DNA of 64,000 nucleotides. It comes from Apostichopus japonicus (lineage: Eukaryota > Echinodermata > Holothuroidea > Aspidochirotida > Stichopodidae). Location of the stretch: the NCBI RefSeq assembly GCF_037975245.1, contig NC_092569.1, positions 21,783,168 to 21,847,167 on the forward strand, in the 5' to 3' direction. The position numbers and the translations under genes are program-made. The notes beneath the pieces were generated by a model that made no database searches, was not told where the DNA came from, and worked only from the letters and a program-made list of their open reading frames with translations. Positions 1 to 8,799 of the stretch are shown here, one piece after another. Numbering within the stretch: position 1 is the first letter of the stretch; each line of letters opens with the position of its first letter.

Positions 1-225
1 TAACATGATGGCAAGGTTTTCAAACTGCAATGCACTCTACGGACCTCAGATTACGAAATGTTCACCTCCATGAAAACCTTGAAGTGGATCTTAATACTAA
101 ATGCAAAGGTCAACTTAACATTGTAGTTGATGTTAACATGTTTGCAAGGTTTTCAACCTGCAATGCATTCTACGGACCTCAGATTAATACCAAATGTTCA
201 CCTCCATGAAAACCTTGCAGTTCCA
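1..225. repeat. Two-copy tandem repeat, period about 133 bp
   Basis: A segment starting TAACATG, followed by GCAAGGTTTTCAA and CTACGGACCTCAGATTA, occurs at position 1 and again at about 134. Both copies end with CACCTCCATGAAAACCTTG. The copies are nearly identical apart from small indels. No coding potential was seen. The array may continue to the left of the window. Confidence 0.8.
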
Positions 226-2500
226 TATTGTGTTCAGTGATAGAAATGCTCACACTATACAGAGTTCAATCTGGCTGTGCTATTGGCATTTTCATGTTTA
301 CTGGGTATAAGAAAATTTACATGTCAATATTTAGAGATATCGGTTTTCATACATAGATGGGCCTAAACATCTACCTTCTTTACAGGACAAGGTTTTAAGA
401 CTTTCACCTCTGTTGACCTTCAATGAACTTTGACATTTGTTAAAGGCCAGAGGGTTGTTTTGATGTAAAATTTATATGTGAAGTTCACCTTTTCATTTGT
501 TGTTCTTAGGTATGCATCAATTATGAACAGTGTTTAAACTAAGACCAACTTGAATGCAATGATCTTAAAGGGACTTAAAACTTTGAGGCATAGTGATAGT
601 TTCAACATTTCTTATGACTTTGTTTTTCAAACAGAACTATACAGCTTTACTCTCTATACACAATGTTTGCAGATTTCTGCAAACATTTTCTGGATCACTG
701 TGTACATGCAGTCCATCCTACCTTTAAGTTTAAGTAATCTTGTTATCAAGCTGTTCACCTCTTCTGATCTCAAATGAACTTTGATTGCCACAACATGCAA
801 AAGACTTCTTCTAAAGGCAGCAAATTTATGCAAGGTAGGGATCTCATCCAATCAATTACTTTCTGTTTACATGATCAATAGAATTAGACCTAGAGCTGTT
901 ATACTCAAATGATCTCTCACATCTACAAACACAATGGGGTCTTGTACTCCTTAAAGTGGTTCTACAGACCACATTATGAAGTTCAATCAGCTTTACCTCT
1001 TTGGTTTCAGACTTTTACCTCTTGATCTCAAATGACCTTTGACCTCTACAAAATATGTTACAATTCATAACCTACTAAGGTCATCAACATATGATATATT
1101 GAATTTCGTCAAAACTTTACTTCTGGATTAAATTGTTTATAAGGTTGCCCGATTTTCAGCTGTTTACCTCACCAGACCTTATTTTACAACAAAAAAAACA
1201 CAACAGCAACAGTTCTTGTACTCACCAAGTTGGATCTACAGTACCAACTCTAATCAAACAAATATGAAGTTTGGTAAAGCTCCACTTTGTTTGCAAGAGT
1301 TGTCACCTACTGTATGTGGATCACAACGTATCTGCAACTACATAGATTCCCAAATTGTCTTCTGCAAGGAATGAAAGTAATGATGCTTTTAATGTCAAAT
1401 TGTTTGAGTCACTTAATACACAATGCATTATGATATGCCCTTAACATGGGATTTAGCGATGGGAAACCTCTACAATATACCTTAGTGTATAAGTATTACA
1501 GTAACTTATCATACGATACCAGGTGTAATTTGAAACATACTCCTTATAAATATTAATCTCAATTATTGTAACACCAAAATAAAATCTTTTCTTCAGATAA
1601 ATAACATTCTCTCTCTGTTGTGAAAACAAAAAATTGGTATAAAAATTATATCTGAACTTGGCCTACATGATTACAAAAATACTTCCAAAATTCTTTTAGG
1701 CATATGTTAAATATGATGTTCCGTATTCGGTTTGCTTCTTTAATTTATACTTCTTTGCATCTACAGTGCCTTCAAAAGGCTACATACACATATTGCATAA
1801 ATTAATGAAAGAAACCGAAAAAATGCCAATTAACACTCATGATCATTTAGCACTCACCAACTGCAGTTCTTGTATGAAATTGCTCCTGTAGGAGATTTTG
1901 TTAAATTGCAGAACCCTTTGAGCCTTTCTCAGTGCTATGCAAAGAAAGTCCTTGCTTGGCCTGCATGTGGAAATAACAAAGTTACAAGTAAATACATACA
2001 AATGCATTACATGCTGTGTACAGTAGACCTTTAAAGAAAAGAAAAAAATAATATTGATTGCAAAATACTGTCACAATTAACAGGAAATAAATTACATGCA
2101 GTATTTCTGGCATGTAGGATACTGCTCTGTGCACACAAGACAAAAAATGTTGAATCAAGTGAAAAGATGCAGCCTAGCATTTTGTGCAAACTTGTTCACT
2201 ATTGTTTCTTTAGCCTCTTCCCTAGGTAATTGAAAAAAGAAATCTAGCCCCCCTCTGTGATGACTGTTTGTTGCAAATAACTTGTTGTTTATAATGCATT
2301 TATGCCTATACAGCTTTGCCCTATAACTGGCACCAACATGGAGTGTGAAACCATGGAGCCAATAGCTCCTCCTTGTGTTATATATCCGAAGATCCTGCTA
2401 TTAGTGATCAAGTAAGCAACACAGCATGCATGTTTTCCACTACATATAGGCCTAGCTATATTGTAATATCCTGTTTGTTAGTCAGTGGGAGGGGCTGAAA
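226..2500. other. Gene-free stretch with decayed dispersed repeats
   Basis: I see no supportable exon here. Short phrases such as 'TCACCTC...GATCTCAAATGA(A/C)CTTTGA' recur near 405-430, 755-785 and 1010-1045, which suggests an old, diverged tandem or dispersed repeat family continuing from position 1. The rest is AT-rich with no recognised element. Short open frames around 550-850 have no family features. Confidence 0.5.
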
Positions 2501-2837
2501 TCCCCTTGATTATTTTCTGGGTGGGGATGGGAGAGCTATATAAAGTCCCACAGAATTAGTATAATTGTGCCCCTGCAGCTTGGCATACATACATTTTTAC
2601 AAATTTACGGCTATTTTTTTTACGATTTGAACAGCTTTGTATTAATGACTACGTTTGTTGTTATAATACCAATGGTTTGGACGTTTTTAATATATATTTG
2701 AACCATAATTTTTAGAGAATCTTAAGCAATAGTCTCAGTGCAATACAGGAATAACTCATCCTAACAGGCCTACACACAGTGCCTACCGTAGCAAGCAGTG
2801 CTCAATAGTATTACAGTGAATTAGTGTGTACATCACA

Positions 2838-4229
2838 ATGGAAGCAGATCACACACGCTACGGGATTACCACTCAAATCAATTCAGAGTGTCAGACAGAG
2901 CCGTCATTAATCGACCCATGCTCAACAAACTGCTGCTACCCCAATGGTGAACTAGCCAAGCATGTCGCCTGTGATTTCTGTGGTGTAGTATACCATCTCT
3001 TATGTGTTGGTTTGGAAAAACAGCCTGTTAAAGGAGCGAAATCAAGATGGTTTTGTCAGGGATGCCTTAAAACTCCAGGTCTGCTTCAATCAACGCAGCA
3101 GCAACTCAAAGAGGCATTAAGAACTATTATATCTCTGCAAGCTGAACTGGCGAAACTTTCAAGCCCAAGGCCAAGAAACACAGAGACTGGTAATGTACAA
3201 TCAGATAACCAAAATAACATAGACACTCCCGATCAAGTCCGCCATAACACCTACGCCGAATGCGTCTCATCTAAACCTACACCACCACCCCTAGCCGTAC
3301 GACCAGTAATGATAATCGGGGACTCTATTTTAAAACACGTATATGAGGATGATTTTACTGATGAGATTGTGAAGGTAAATTGCCTGCCGGGAGCCACCGT
3401 CAAGGACGTGAGAAACGCTCTTCTGGCTCAAAGGGAAGATTTACATACATTTAGCCATATTATAATTCATGTTGGAACAAACGATATTAACACACATAAC
3501 CCAAATGTCAACGACATTTCCGCTGATTTCGAGGAGCTCATCACATCTATCCAGCTACTGAACGGGCATAGTCCAAGCATCTATATTTCGGGCCCCTGTC
3601 CGCGGAGTGATGATCATGCGCCACAAATTATAGATTTGAACTCTCATCTGAAGGAACTCACCAATAAGCTGGATTGTAAGTTTTTAGACAATATGGCGTC
3701 GTTCACATACGCAGATGGTGAAATCGACTTATCTTTATATCATGGCGATGGTGTACATCTCAACAGAAAAGGCACCGTTAAACTGATCAACAAACTAACG
3801 ATCATAGGCCCCATCTGCATTCGAAAGAAGAGCTCAAAGATGGAGAATGCCCGGCATATGGGAGTTTCAAATCCCTCCCGCAACTTCTATAGTCAAAACC
3901 GCTCGAATGGGACTATCCACAACAGCATGTCCAGATATGAACATAGGCAGCAACGGATGAGGGGTTTCTCAAACAACGATCACCAACGTGAGTACCACCG
4001 TAGACCAAATCGCCATCCACGAACATCCAACTCATCTCGTCAAGATTGGCAGCGGGAATGCCACCGCAAAGAAAACCGCCAACCAGTTGCTGACCACTTC
4101 AATCTCCGCGGATGTTTCAACTGTGGTGAACGCAACCATGTAGAGGCAAACTGCCGTCTCGAACGGAGGATAGAATGCCATCACTGTCATCGACTCGGTC
4201 ACAAGGCTAGCCACTGCTGGAACCGATAG
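2838..4229 (+). CDS. LINE ORF1: PHD finger, SGNH esterase, CCHC zinc knuckles
   Basis: This 463-residue frame encodes the nucleic-acid-binding partner protein of the LINE. The ATG at 2838 is chosen because the upstream in-frame codon at 2826 is GTG. A PHD-type zinc finger lies at about residues 28-76 (repeated CxxC, a YHLLC core and a WFCQGC end). An SGNH/GDSL esterase follows at about 155-325: block I 'IIGDSIL', block III-like 'HVGTNDI' and block V-like 'DGVHLN' supply the Ser, Asn and Asp/His positions. The C-terminus has an Arg/His-rich stretch and two CCHC knuckles (CFNCGERNHVEANC and CHHCHRLGHKASHC). The order PHD, esterase, knuckle is known from CR1-type ORF1 proteins. ORF2 follows in the same frame beyond a single TAG. 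RNP assembly is inferred from the family. Confidence 0.88.
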   Translation: MEADHTRYGITTQINSECQTEPSLIDPCSTNCCYPNGELAKHVACDFCGVVYHLLCVGLEKQPVKGAKSRWFCQGCLKTPGLLQSTQQQLKEALRTIISLQAELAKLSSPRPRNTETGNVQSDNQNNIDTPDQVRHNTYAECVSSKPTPPPLAVRPVMIIGDSILKHVYEDDFTDEIVKVNCLPGATVKDVRNALLAQREDLHTFSHIIIHVGTNDINTHNPNVNDISADFEELITSIQLLNGHSPSIYISGPCPRSDDHAPQIIDLNSHLKELTNKLDCKFLDNMASFTYADGEIDLSLYHGDGVHLNRKGTVKLINKLTIIGPICIRKKSSKMENARHMGVSNPSRNFYSQNRSNGTIHNSMSRYEHRQQRMRGFSNNDHQREYHRRPNRHPRTSNSSRQDWQRECHRKENRQPVADHFNLRGCFNCGERNHVEANCRLERRIECHHCHRLGHKASHCWNR

Positions 4230-4334
4230 GATGCTGGCCAGAAGGAGCGTGCCGTCAGTATATCACCCACACCTAAACATTTTAATGTATTGGGCAAATG
4301 TGACCATTTTATTTTGCCGTATGAGGACCCACTC

Positions 4335-7250
4335 ATGAGTGATGTAAGTCAAGATCTCCCAACTAATTCAATACAACCCCAGAGTAAAGAAGGTAAATAT
4401 GTAAATATAACTAAGGGTATCCAATTCGGATTTATAAACATCCAACACCTTCATCCTAAATTAGATCAAATCCCCACACTTATAAACAGAAATGGAAGGA
4501 ATGTTGATATATTTGGATGCTGCGACACATTTTTAAACGATACTTATCAAAATCTGGAAATCACGGTTCCTCTATATAATACTGTCCGTAGAGATAGATT
4601 AAATAAAGCTGGTGGTGGTATTGCTATTTATATCAATGAAAACATTCCATTTAATAGGAGAAATGAGTTAGAATGTGATTATATTGAAGCCATATGGATT
4701 GAGCTTGTCTTACCATTTACCAAAAATATTTTAGTATGTGCTGTTTACCGTCCACCAAATTCCAGGGTTATATGGTATGGTCATTGTCATGAAATGATTA
4801 GCAAGGCATATAGCTCATGCATGGAGATAATAATGATCGGTGATTTTAATATTGATTATCTACACGCTAATATACCTTCGTGTTGGAATGAGATAATTAG
4901 TCATTTTAACTTTAAACAATTAGTAAATATGCCAACTAGGGTGACGGAGCACACCGCCTCCATAATTGATCATATCTATGCAACTAATGAAAATCATATT
5001 TGTGATATAGATGTTCCAAATATTCGATTGAGTGATCATTTTCCAGTATATTTCAATTGGAAAAACAATCTTATGACAAGGCAGACTATTCCAAATTCTC
5101 ATAAATCTGTTGTATACAGATCAATTGATAATATAAATACATCCTTGTTCTTTAATGATCTTCGTAGCTTTGATAGGACAAGAGGTGAATTGAGCTCTCC
5201 TGATGAAGCCCTTTCCAACTGGGAGAAAAGTTTGAAAAGAATACTAGACAAACATGCACCTAAGAAGCAAAAACGTATAAAACGAGAATCACAACCCTCG
5301 TGGATCAATGCAACCATTTTGAATGCGATGAAAAGCCGCGACTCTGCAAAACGAAATGAACCTGACTTATATCGATTCTGGCGCAACAAGGTAACATGTC
5401 TTATACGATCTGCAAAGCAAAATTATTTCAAAAAGGAAATTTCAAAGAATGTTGGTAACACAAAGGAGATCTGGAAGATTTTAAAAAATGTTCAATCAAT
5501 GAACCATGACACCAACAACGAAGGCCCCAGTATACTTAGAGTTGACGATAAGAACATTACTGGAAATGCTAATATAGTAGAAATGTTTAATTCGTACTTC
5601 ACTTCAGTAGCAAGAAGCTACACTGACACAACTCATTCAAACTTTGATAGTTCGTCTATTGAAAGACATATCTGTCCTAAAATTCCTCCAGATGAAACAT
5701 TCGAAATTCCATGTATATCTGAAAATTTTGTATTTAAATATTTAACTACTCTTGATGCCTCCAAAGCAACAGGAGTTGACGAACTGAGTGCTAAAATTTT
5801 AAAAATGAGCGGCCCCCATATATATGCAAGTATTACTCGTATTATAAACATAAGTATTAGAACAAATACATTTCCATCTAGATGGAAAGTCGCAAAGGTA
5901 ATACCCATTTTCAAGAGTAATTCACGACAAGATTTATCGAATTATCGACCAATTTCTATTCTCCCTGTTTTGTCCAAAATTTTGGAAAAACATGTTCATA
6001 TTGCTCTTACTAGTTTCTTAAAGCAATTTGATTTATTAGAAATTGCGCAATCTGGCTTCAGATCGAAGCACTCATGCGAAACTGCTCTATTACATGTCAT
6101 GGAATTATGGATGGAAGCAATTGATAAAGGACAACTGACTGGGGCTGTTCTATTGGACCTCAGGAAAGCGTTTGATTTAGTAAATCATGATATTCTGATT
6201 AAAAAGTTGAAATTATACCAGTTTTCAAGTGCTACTATTGAATGGTTTAAGTCGTACTTAATGAACAGAAGTCAGTATGTCGTCATGAAAGGGACTGCGT
6301 CCTCATGTATGAATATTAGTAATGGCGTTCCACAAGGGTCAATCTTAGGACCACTCTTATTTTTAATCTACATTAATGATTTTAGCCTATGTTTAACTCA
6401 CTGCAAAGCCGACATGTATGCAGATGATACTACTTTCCATATTTCATGCTCCAATGTTGAATCTCTTCAAAGCAAGTTGAATTTTGATGCTAAAAATGTT
6501 TCCAATTGGTGCAAGAATAATAAAATGGCAATCAATACTAGTAAAACCAAATCAATGTTAATATGTTCCAGACAACGCTATGATAATCTACGAGGACAAA
6601 GAAATATTTCTGTCAAGATGAATGATATCGTATTAGAGAATTCTGATACGGAAAAACTTTTAGGAGTCAGAATTGATGCTCACCTGACATGGCAAGCTCA
6701 GATTGATTACATATGTAGTACTATTAGTACAAGATTAGCTCTGCTACGAAGGATTAAACAGTATTTAGACACTCCCACGTGCATACTTTATTATAATGGA
6801 TACATTCATCCAATACTTGACTACTGCTGTCTAGTTTGGGGAACTACCACTGCCCAAAATACCGATAGAATTATTAAATTACAGAAAAGTGCTGCACGCA
6901 TTATTTTAAATGCTACATATGAAGATTGTTCAAGTGATTTATTTGCCAGGCTGGGATGGAAGACTTTTGACAGACACGTTATGTATAGAAGATTAACCAT
7001 GGTTTTCAAGTCAATTAATGATCAAGGACCGAAGTACATGAACGACATGTTTAAACTAGTTACGAATATTCATAATCATAGTTTAAGATCCTCTACTGCA
7101 CGTAACCTGCACATTACAGGCGGACACACTAATTTTTATAACAACCGTTTTTCATGCATTGCCGCAAAAGACTGGAACAAACTAGATCAAAGAGTAAAAT
7201 CAGCAAGAAATCTTAACCATTTTAAACGCCTTGTATCTGATATTGTTTAG
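4335..7250 (+). CDS. LINE ORF2: APE endonuclease and reverse transcriptase
   Basis: This 971-residue polyprotein carries the enzymes for target-primed reverse transcription. It is counted from the first ATG at 4335, but the frame is open right back to the ORF1 stop at 4227. The AP-endonuclease-like domain covers about residues 28-245: FGFINIQHL, a 'CDTFL' block where SETWL is usual, AGGGIAIYI, IMIGDFNID, SIIDHIY and SDHFPV. The reverse transcriptase covers about 500-780: NYRPISILP, SGFRSKHS, DLRKAFDLVNHDIL, GVPQGSILGPLLFLIYIND and the catalytic YADD box. A thumb/C-terminal region follows (LLGVRIDAHLTW, LQKSAARII). No frameshift or internal stop was seen, and the length is normal for CR1/L2-type ORF2. 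No RNase H is apparent. Confidence 0.93.
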   Translation: MSDVSQDLPTNSIQPQSKEGKYVNITKGIQFGFINIQHLHPKLDQIPTLINRNGRNVDIFGCCDTFLNDTYQNLEITVPLYNTVRRDRLNKAGGGIAIYINENIPFNRRNELECDYIEAIWIELVLPFTKNILVCAVYRPPNSRVIWYGHCHEMISKAYSSCMEIIMIGDFNIDYLHANIPSCWNEIISHFNFKQLVNMPTRVTEHTASIIDHIYATNENHICDIDVPNIRLSDHFPVYFNWKNNLMTRQTIPNSHKSVVYRSIDNINTSLFFNDLRSFDRTRGELSSPDEALSNWEKSLKRILDKHAPKKQKRIKRESQPSWINATILNAMKSRDSAKRNEPDLYRFWRNKVTCLIRSAKQNYFKKEISKNVGNTKEIWKILKNVQSMNHDTNNEGPSILRVDDKNITGNANIVEMFNSYFTSVARSYTDTTHSNFDSSSIERHICPKIPPDETFEIPCISENFVFKYLTTLDASKATGVDELSAKILKMSGPHIYASITRIINISIRTNTFPSRWKVAKVIPIFKSNSRQDLSNYRPISILPVLSKILEKHVHIALTSFLKQFDLLEIAQSGFRSKHSCETALLHVMELWMEAIDKGQLTGAVLLDLRKAFDLVNHDILIKKLKLYQFSSATIEWFKSYLMNRSQYVVMKGTASSCMNISNGVPQGSILGPLLFLIYINDFSLCLTHCKADMYADDTTFHISCSNVESLQSKLNFDAKNVSNWCKNNKMAINTSKTKSMLICSRQRYDNLRGQRNISVKMNDIVLENSDTEKLLGVRIDAHLTWQAQIDYICSTISTRLALLRRIKQYLDTPTCILYYNGYIHPILDYCCLVWGTTTAQNTDRIIKLQKSAARIILNATYEDCSSDLFARLGWKTFDRHVMYRRLTMVFKSINDQGPKYMNDMFKLVTNIHNHSLRSSTARNLHITGGHTNFYNNRFSCIAAKDWNKLDQRVKSARNLNHFKRLVSDIV

Positions 7251-7605
7251 GCCAACTTCTCTTTTATTTGTACCAAATTTCTTAAGTTTCTTTACTCTGT
7301 ACACGTTTCTTAAATACTTTAAAAAAAACTATTTTATTAAGCATTTTTTAATGTATTTACGACTTCTTAAATCTTTATACTTTTTATATTATTATTTGTC
7401 TTTTTTAATAACTATTTTTTATTATTTGTCTTTTTAAAAACTTTTTTTTTTTTTTATACTATTTTATTAAGCATTATTGTATTTATGACTTCTTAAATTT
7501 TCCTACTTTTTATATTATTATATGTCTTATCAGAGGGCCTCGTGGAAGATTAGCTATTGCTAAACGAGCTACCCTCTTAAAATAAAGTTGAAATAAAATA
7601 AAAAA
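7251..7605 (+). other. LINE 3' UTR, terminal hairpin and tail
   Basis: A T-rich 3' UTR includes a partly duplicated 'TATTAAGCAT...TATTTACGACTTCTTAAA' phrase at about 7333-7370 and 7462-7500. Near the end, TTAGC-TATT-GCTAA can form a 5-bp hairpin at about 7550-7563. It is followed by AATAAAGTTG and a short A-rich tail. Such a terminal hairpin is likely to be the recognition site of the element's own reverse transcriptase, by analogy with CR1/L2 elements. Confidence 0.6.
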
Positions 7606-7829
7606 TACAGCACGGTCCACTACACTGATTGTATGCTACCCTCCTTATTAACTAAGTACAGTACTTTAATATTTCCACTGTTGTTGATCCTGATTAAAAA
7701 TACCAGCCAGTGAGGATAAATAACACTCTACTGTACACAATAGGCATCTTTTGTGTCATGCTTCAATGCACTTTAAAAAGTTTATCTGGAATTTGAAAAA
7801 GGATTCATACTGCTCATACTGTTGTTTAA

Positions 7830-8790
7830 AAGTAAGTGGGCATGACATTTCGATCCTAGCAGGATCTTCTTCAGAGGCTGAATGACTAGTAACAGTAACC
7901 AAGGGACAAATACAGGCACAGAATGCAGACAGGTTAATGAGCAGGGGAAACACAAAAGAGATATGTAAGATGATTAGTAGACAAGAGATGGAGAGAAGAA
8001 AGAAAGAAACCAACAGGGGAAGAGGAGAGGTAGGAGATAAACTGTAGAGGGACAAAGAGAGGATTAAAGGCAGAGGGTAGGAAATCAAATGCAGAAGGAC
8101 AAAGACAGAAAAGTGTGGAGAAAAAAAGGTAGAAGAGAGCTACGAGACGTGGGGTGATATATGGGGAAACAAGGGGCGATGGAAGGGGGGGGGGGGAAGC
8201 AGAAGAAGGTTAGTCATGTCCTTCCTGAATGTTGAGACCTTGAGGTTGAATAACTTGCAAAGGCGTTGCATCCACAGTCTCTCTCTGCTGATTCGTACTA
8301 GGTCAGGACGGCTACCTAAGGATTCAATCAGGGACATGTCATTAATGGTATGGTTGGGACGGTTAAAGTGTTCTCCAACCGGGGTCTTAGTCTTCACGGT
8401 GTTGACTGGGATATATGACCATAGAACCGCTTCTCGAGGGTGGTTTTGGCTTCACCAACATACTGGATGCCGCAAACTCTATAAGAGATCAGATAGATGA
8501 CATAAGAGGTTGTACAAGTGATGTTACCCTAATTAGTCTTGCATGTGAGTTGGGTGCTGTGGCTGGTGATGTAATTGGATTCAACAAAGTGGTGGCTGCA
8601 GACGATACATCTCGAAGTACGATCATATTTGAATGTTGTGAAGAGTTAGAAGTTAGAGGTGAAACAGCAGCATGCACAAGAAGACCTGTCCCATAGGTTG
8701 GGTGGGTGTCTGTAGGCGATGGTGGGGTTTGCTAACACTTTTGGTTTGATTTTCAGCTGCTCTGTTACTGTATCCCTTCTGGTGATCATC
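7830..8790 (-). pseudogene. Degraded Penelope-like element (GIY-YIG endonuclease region)
   Basis: On the minus strand, broken frames match the C-terminal part of Penelope-like reverse transcriptases. A thumb-like segment comes first (AYRHPPNLWD, about 8690-8730). Next is 'SYVIYLISYRVCGIQYVGEA' at about 8440-8510, which is the start of the GIY-YIG endonuclease, then TLEKRFYGHI at about 8410-8440. After a frameshift at about 8400 comes TPVGEHFNRPNHTINDMSLI (about 8330-8390). At least one frameshift and internal stops show it is dead. The 3' side, toward lower coordinates, carries the hammerhead-like motif expected in Penelope pseudo-LTRs. Family assignment is from motif recognition, not a search. 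Confidence 0.7.
7844..7874 (-). ncRNA. Hammerhead-ribozyme-like motif of the Penelope relic
   Basis: The minus strand reads CUGAAGA, then a stem GAUCC with loop UGCUA and partner GGAUC, then GAAA and UGUC. CUGANGA, stem II and GAAA are the conserved core of hammerhead ribozymes, which are known in Penelope-like elements. The usual GAAAC reads GAAAU here, and I could not draw convincing stems I and III. It is therefore either a minimal form or a decayed one. Confidence 0.45.
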
Positions 8791-8799
8791 CCTATCTAC

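Larger units (their letters stand above)
2530..7605 (+). mobile_element. Apparently full-length non-LTR retrotransposon (LINE, CR1/L2-like)
   Basis: Two long uninterrupted frames, ORF1 (2838-4229) and ORF2 (4335-7250), are followed by an AT-rich 3' UTR, a short terminal hairpin and an A-rich AATAAA-type tail near 7580-7603. ORF1 with PHD finger, SGNH/GDSL esterase and CCHC knuckles, and ORF2 with APE endonuclease plus reverse transcriptase, are typical of the CR1/L2 side of the Jockey superfamily. The exact clade cannot be fixed without a tree. The 5' end is not certain: a TATATAAA-like motif lies near 2538, and non-element sequence could begin anywhere from about 2450 to 2800. No clear target-site duplication was found. 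Intact frames suggest a young, possibly active copy. Confidence 0.85.

Noticed and set aside
7231..7437. Phe/Leu/Tyr-rich frame after LINE ORF2
   Set aside because: It is a product of the T-rich 3' UTR and overlaps the ORF2 end. No membrane-protein family pattern.
8140..8700. Short open frames as host genes
   Set aside because: Their residues match the C-terminal region of Penelope-like elements, with a frameshift and stops, so they are treated as a relic.
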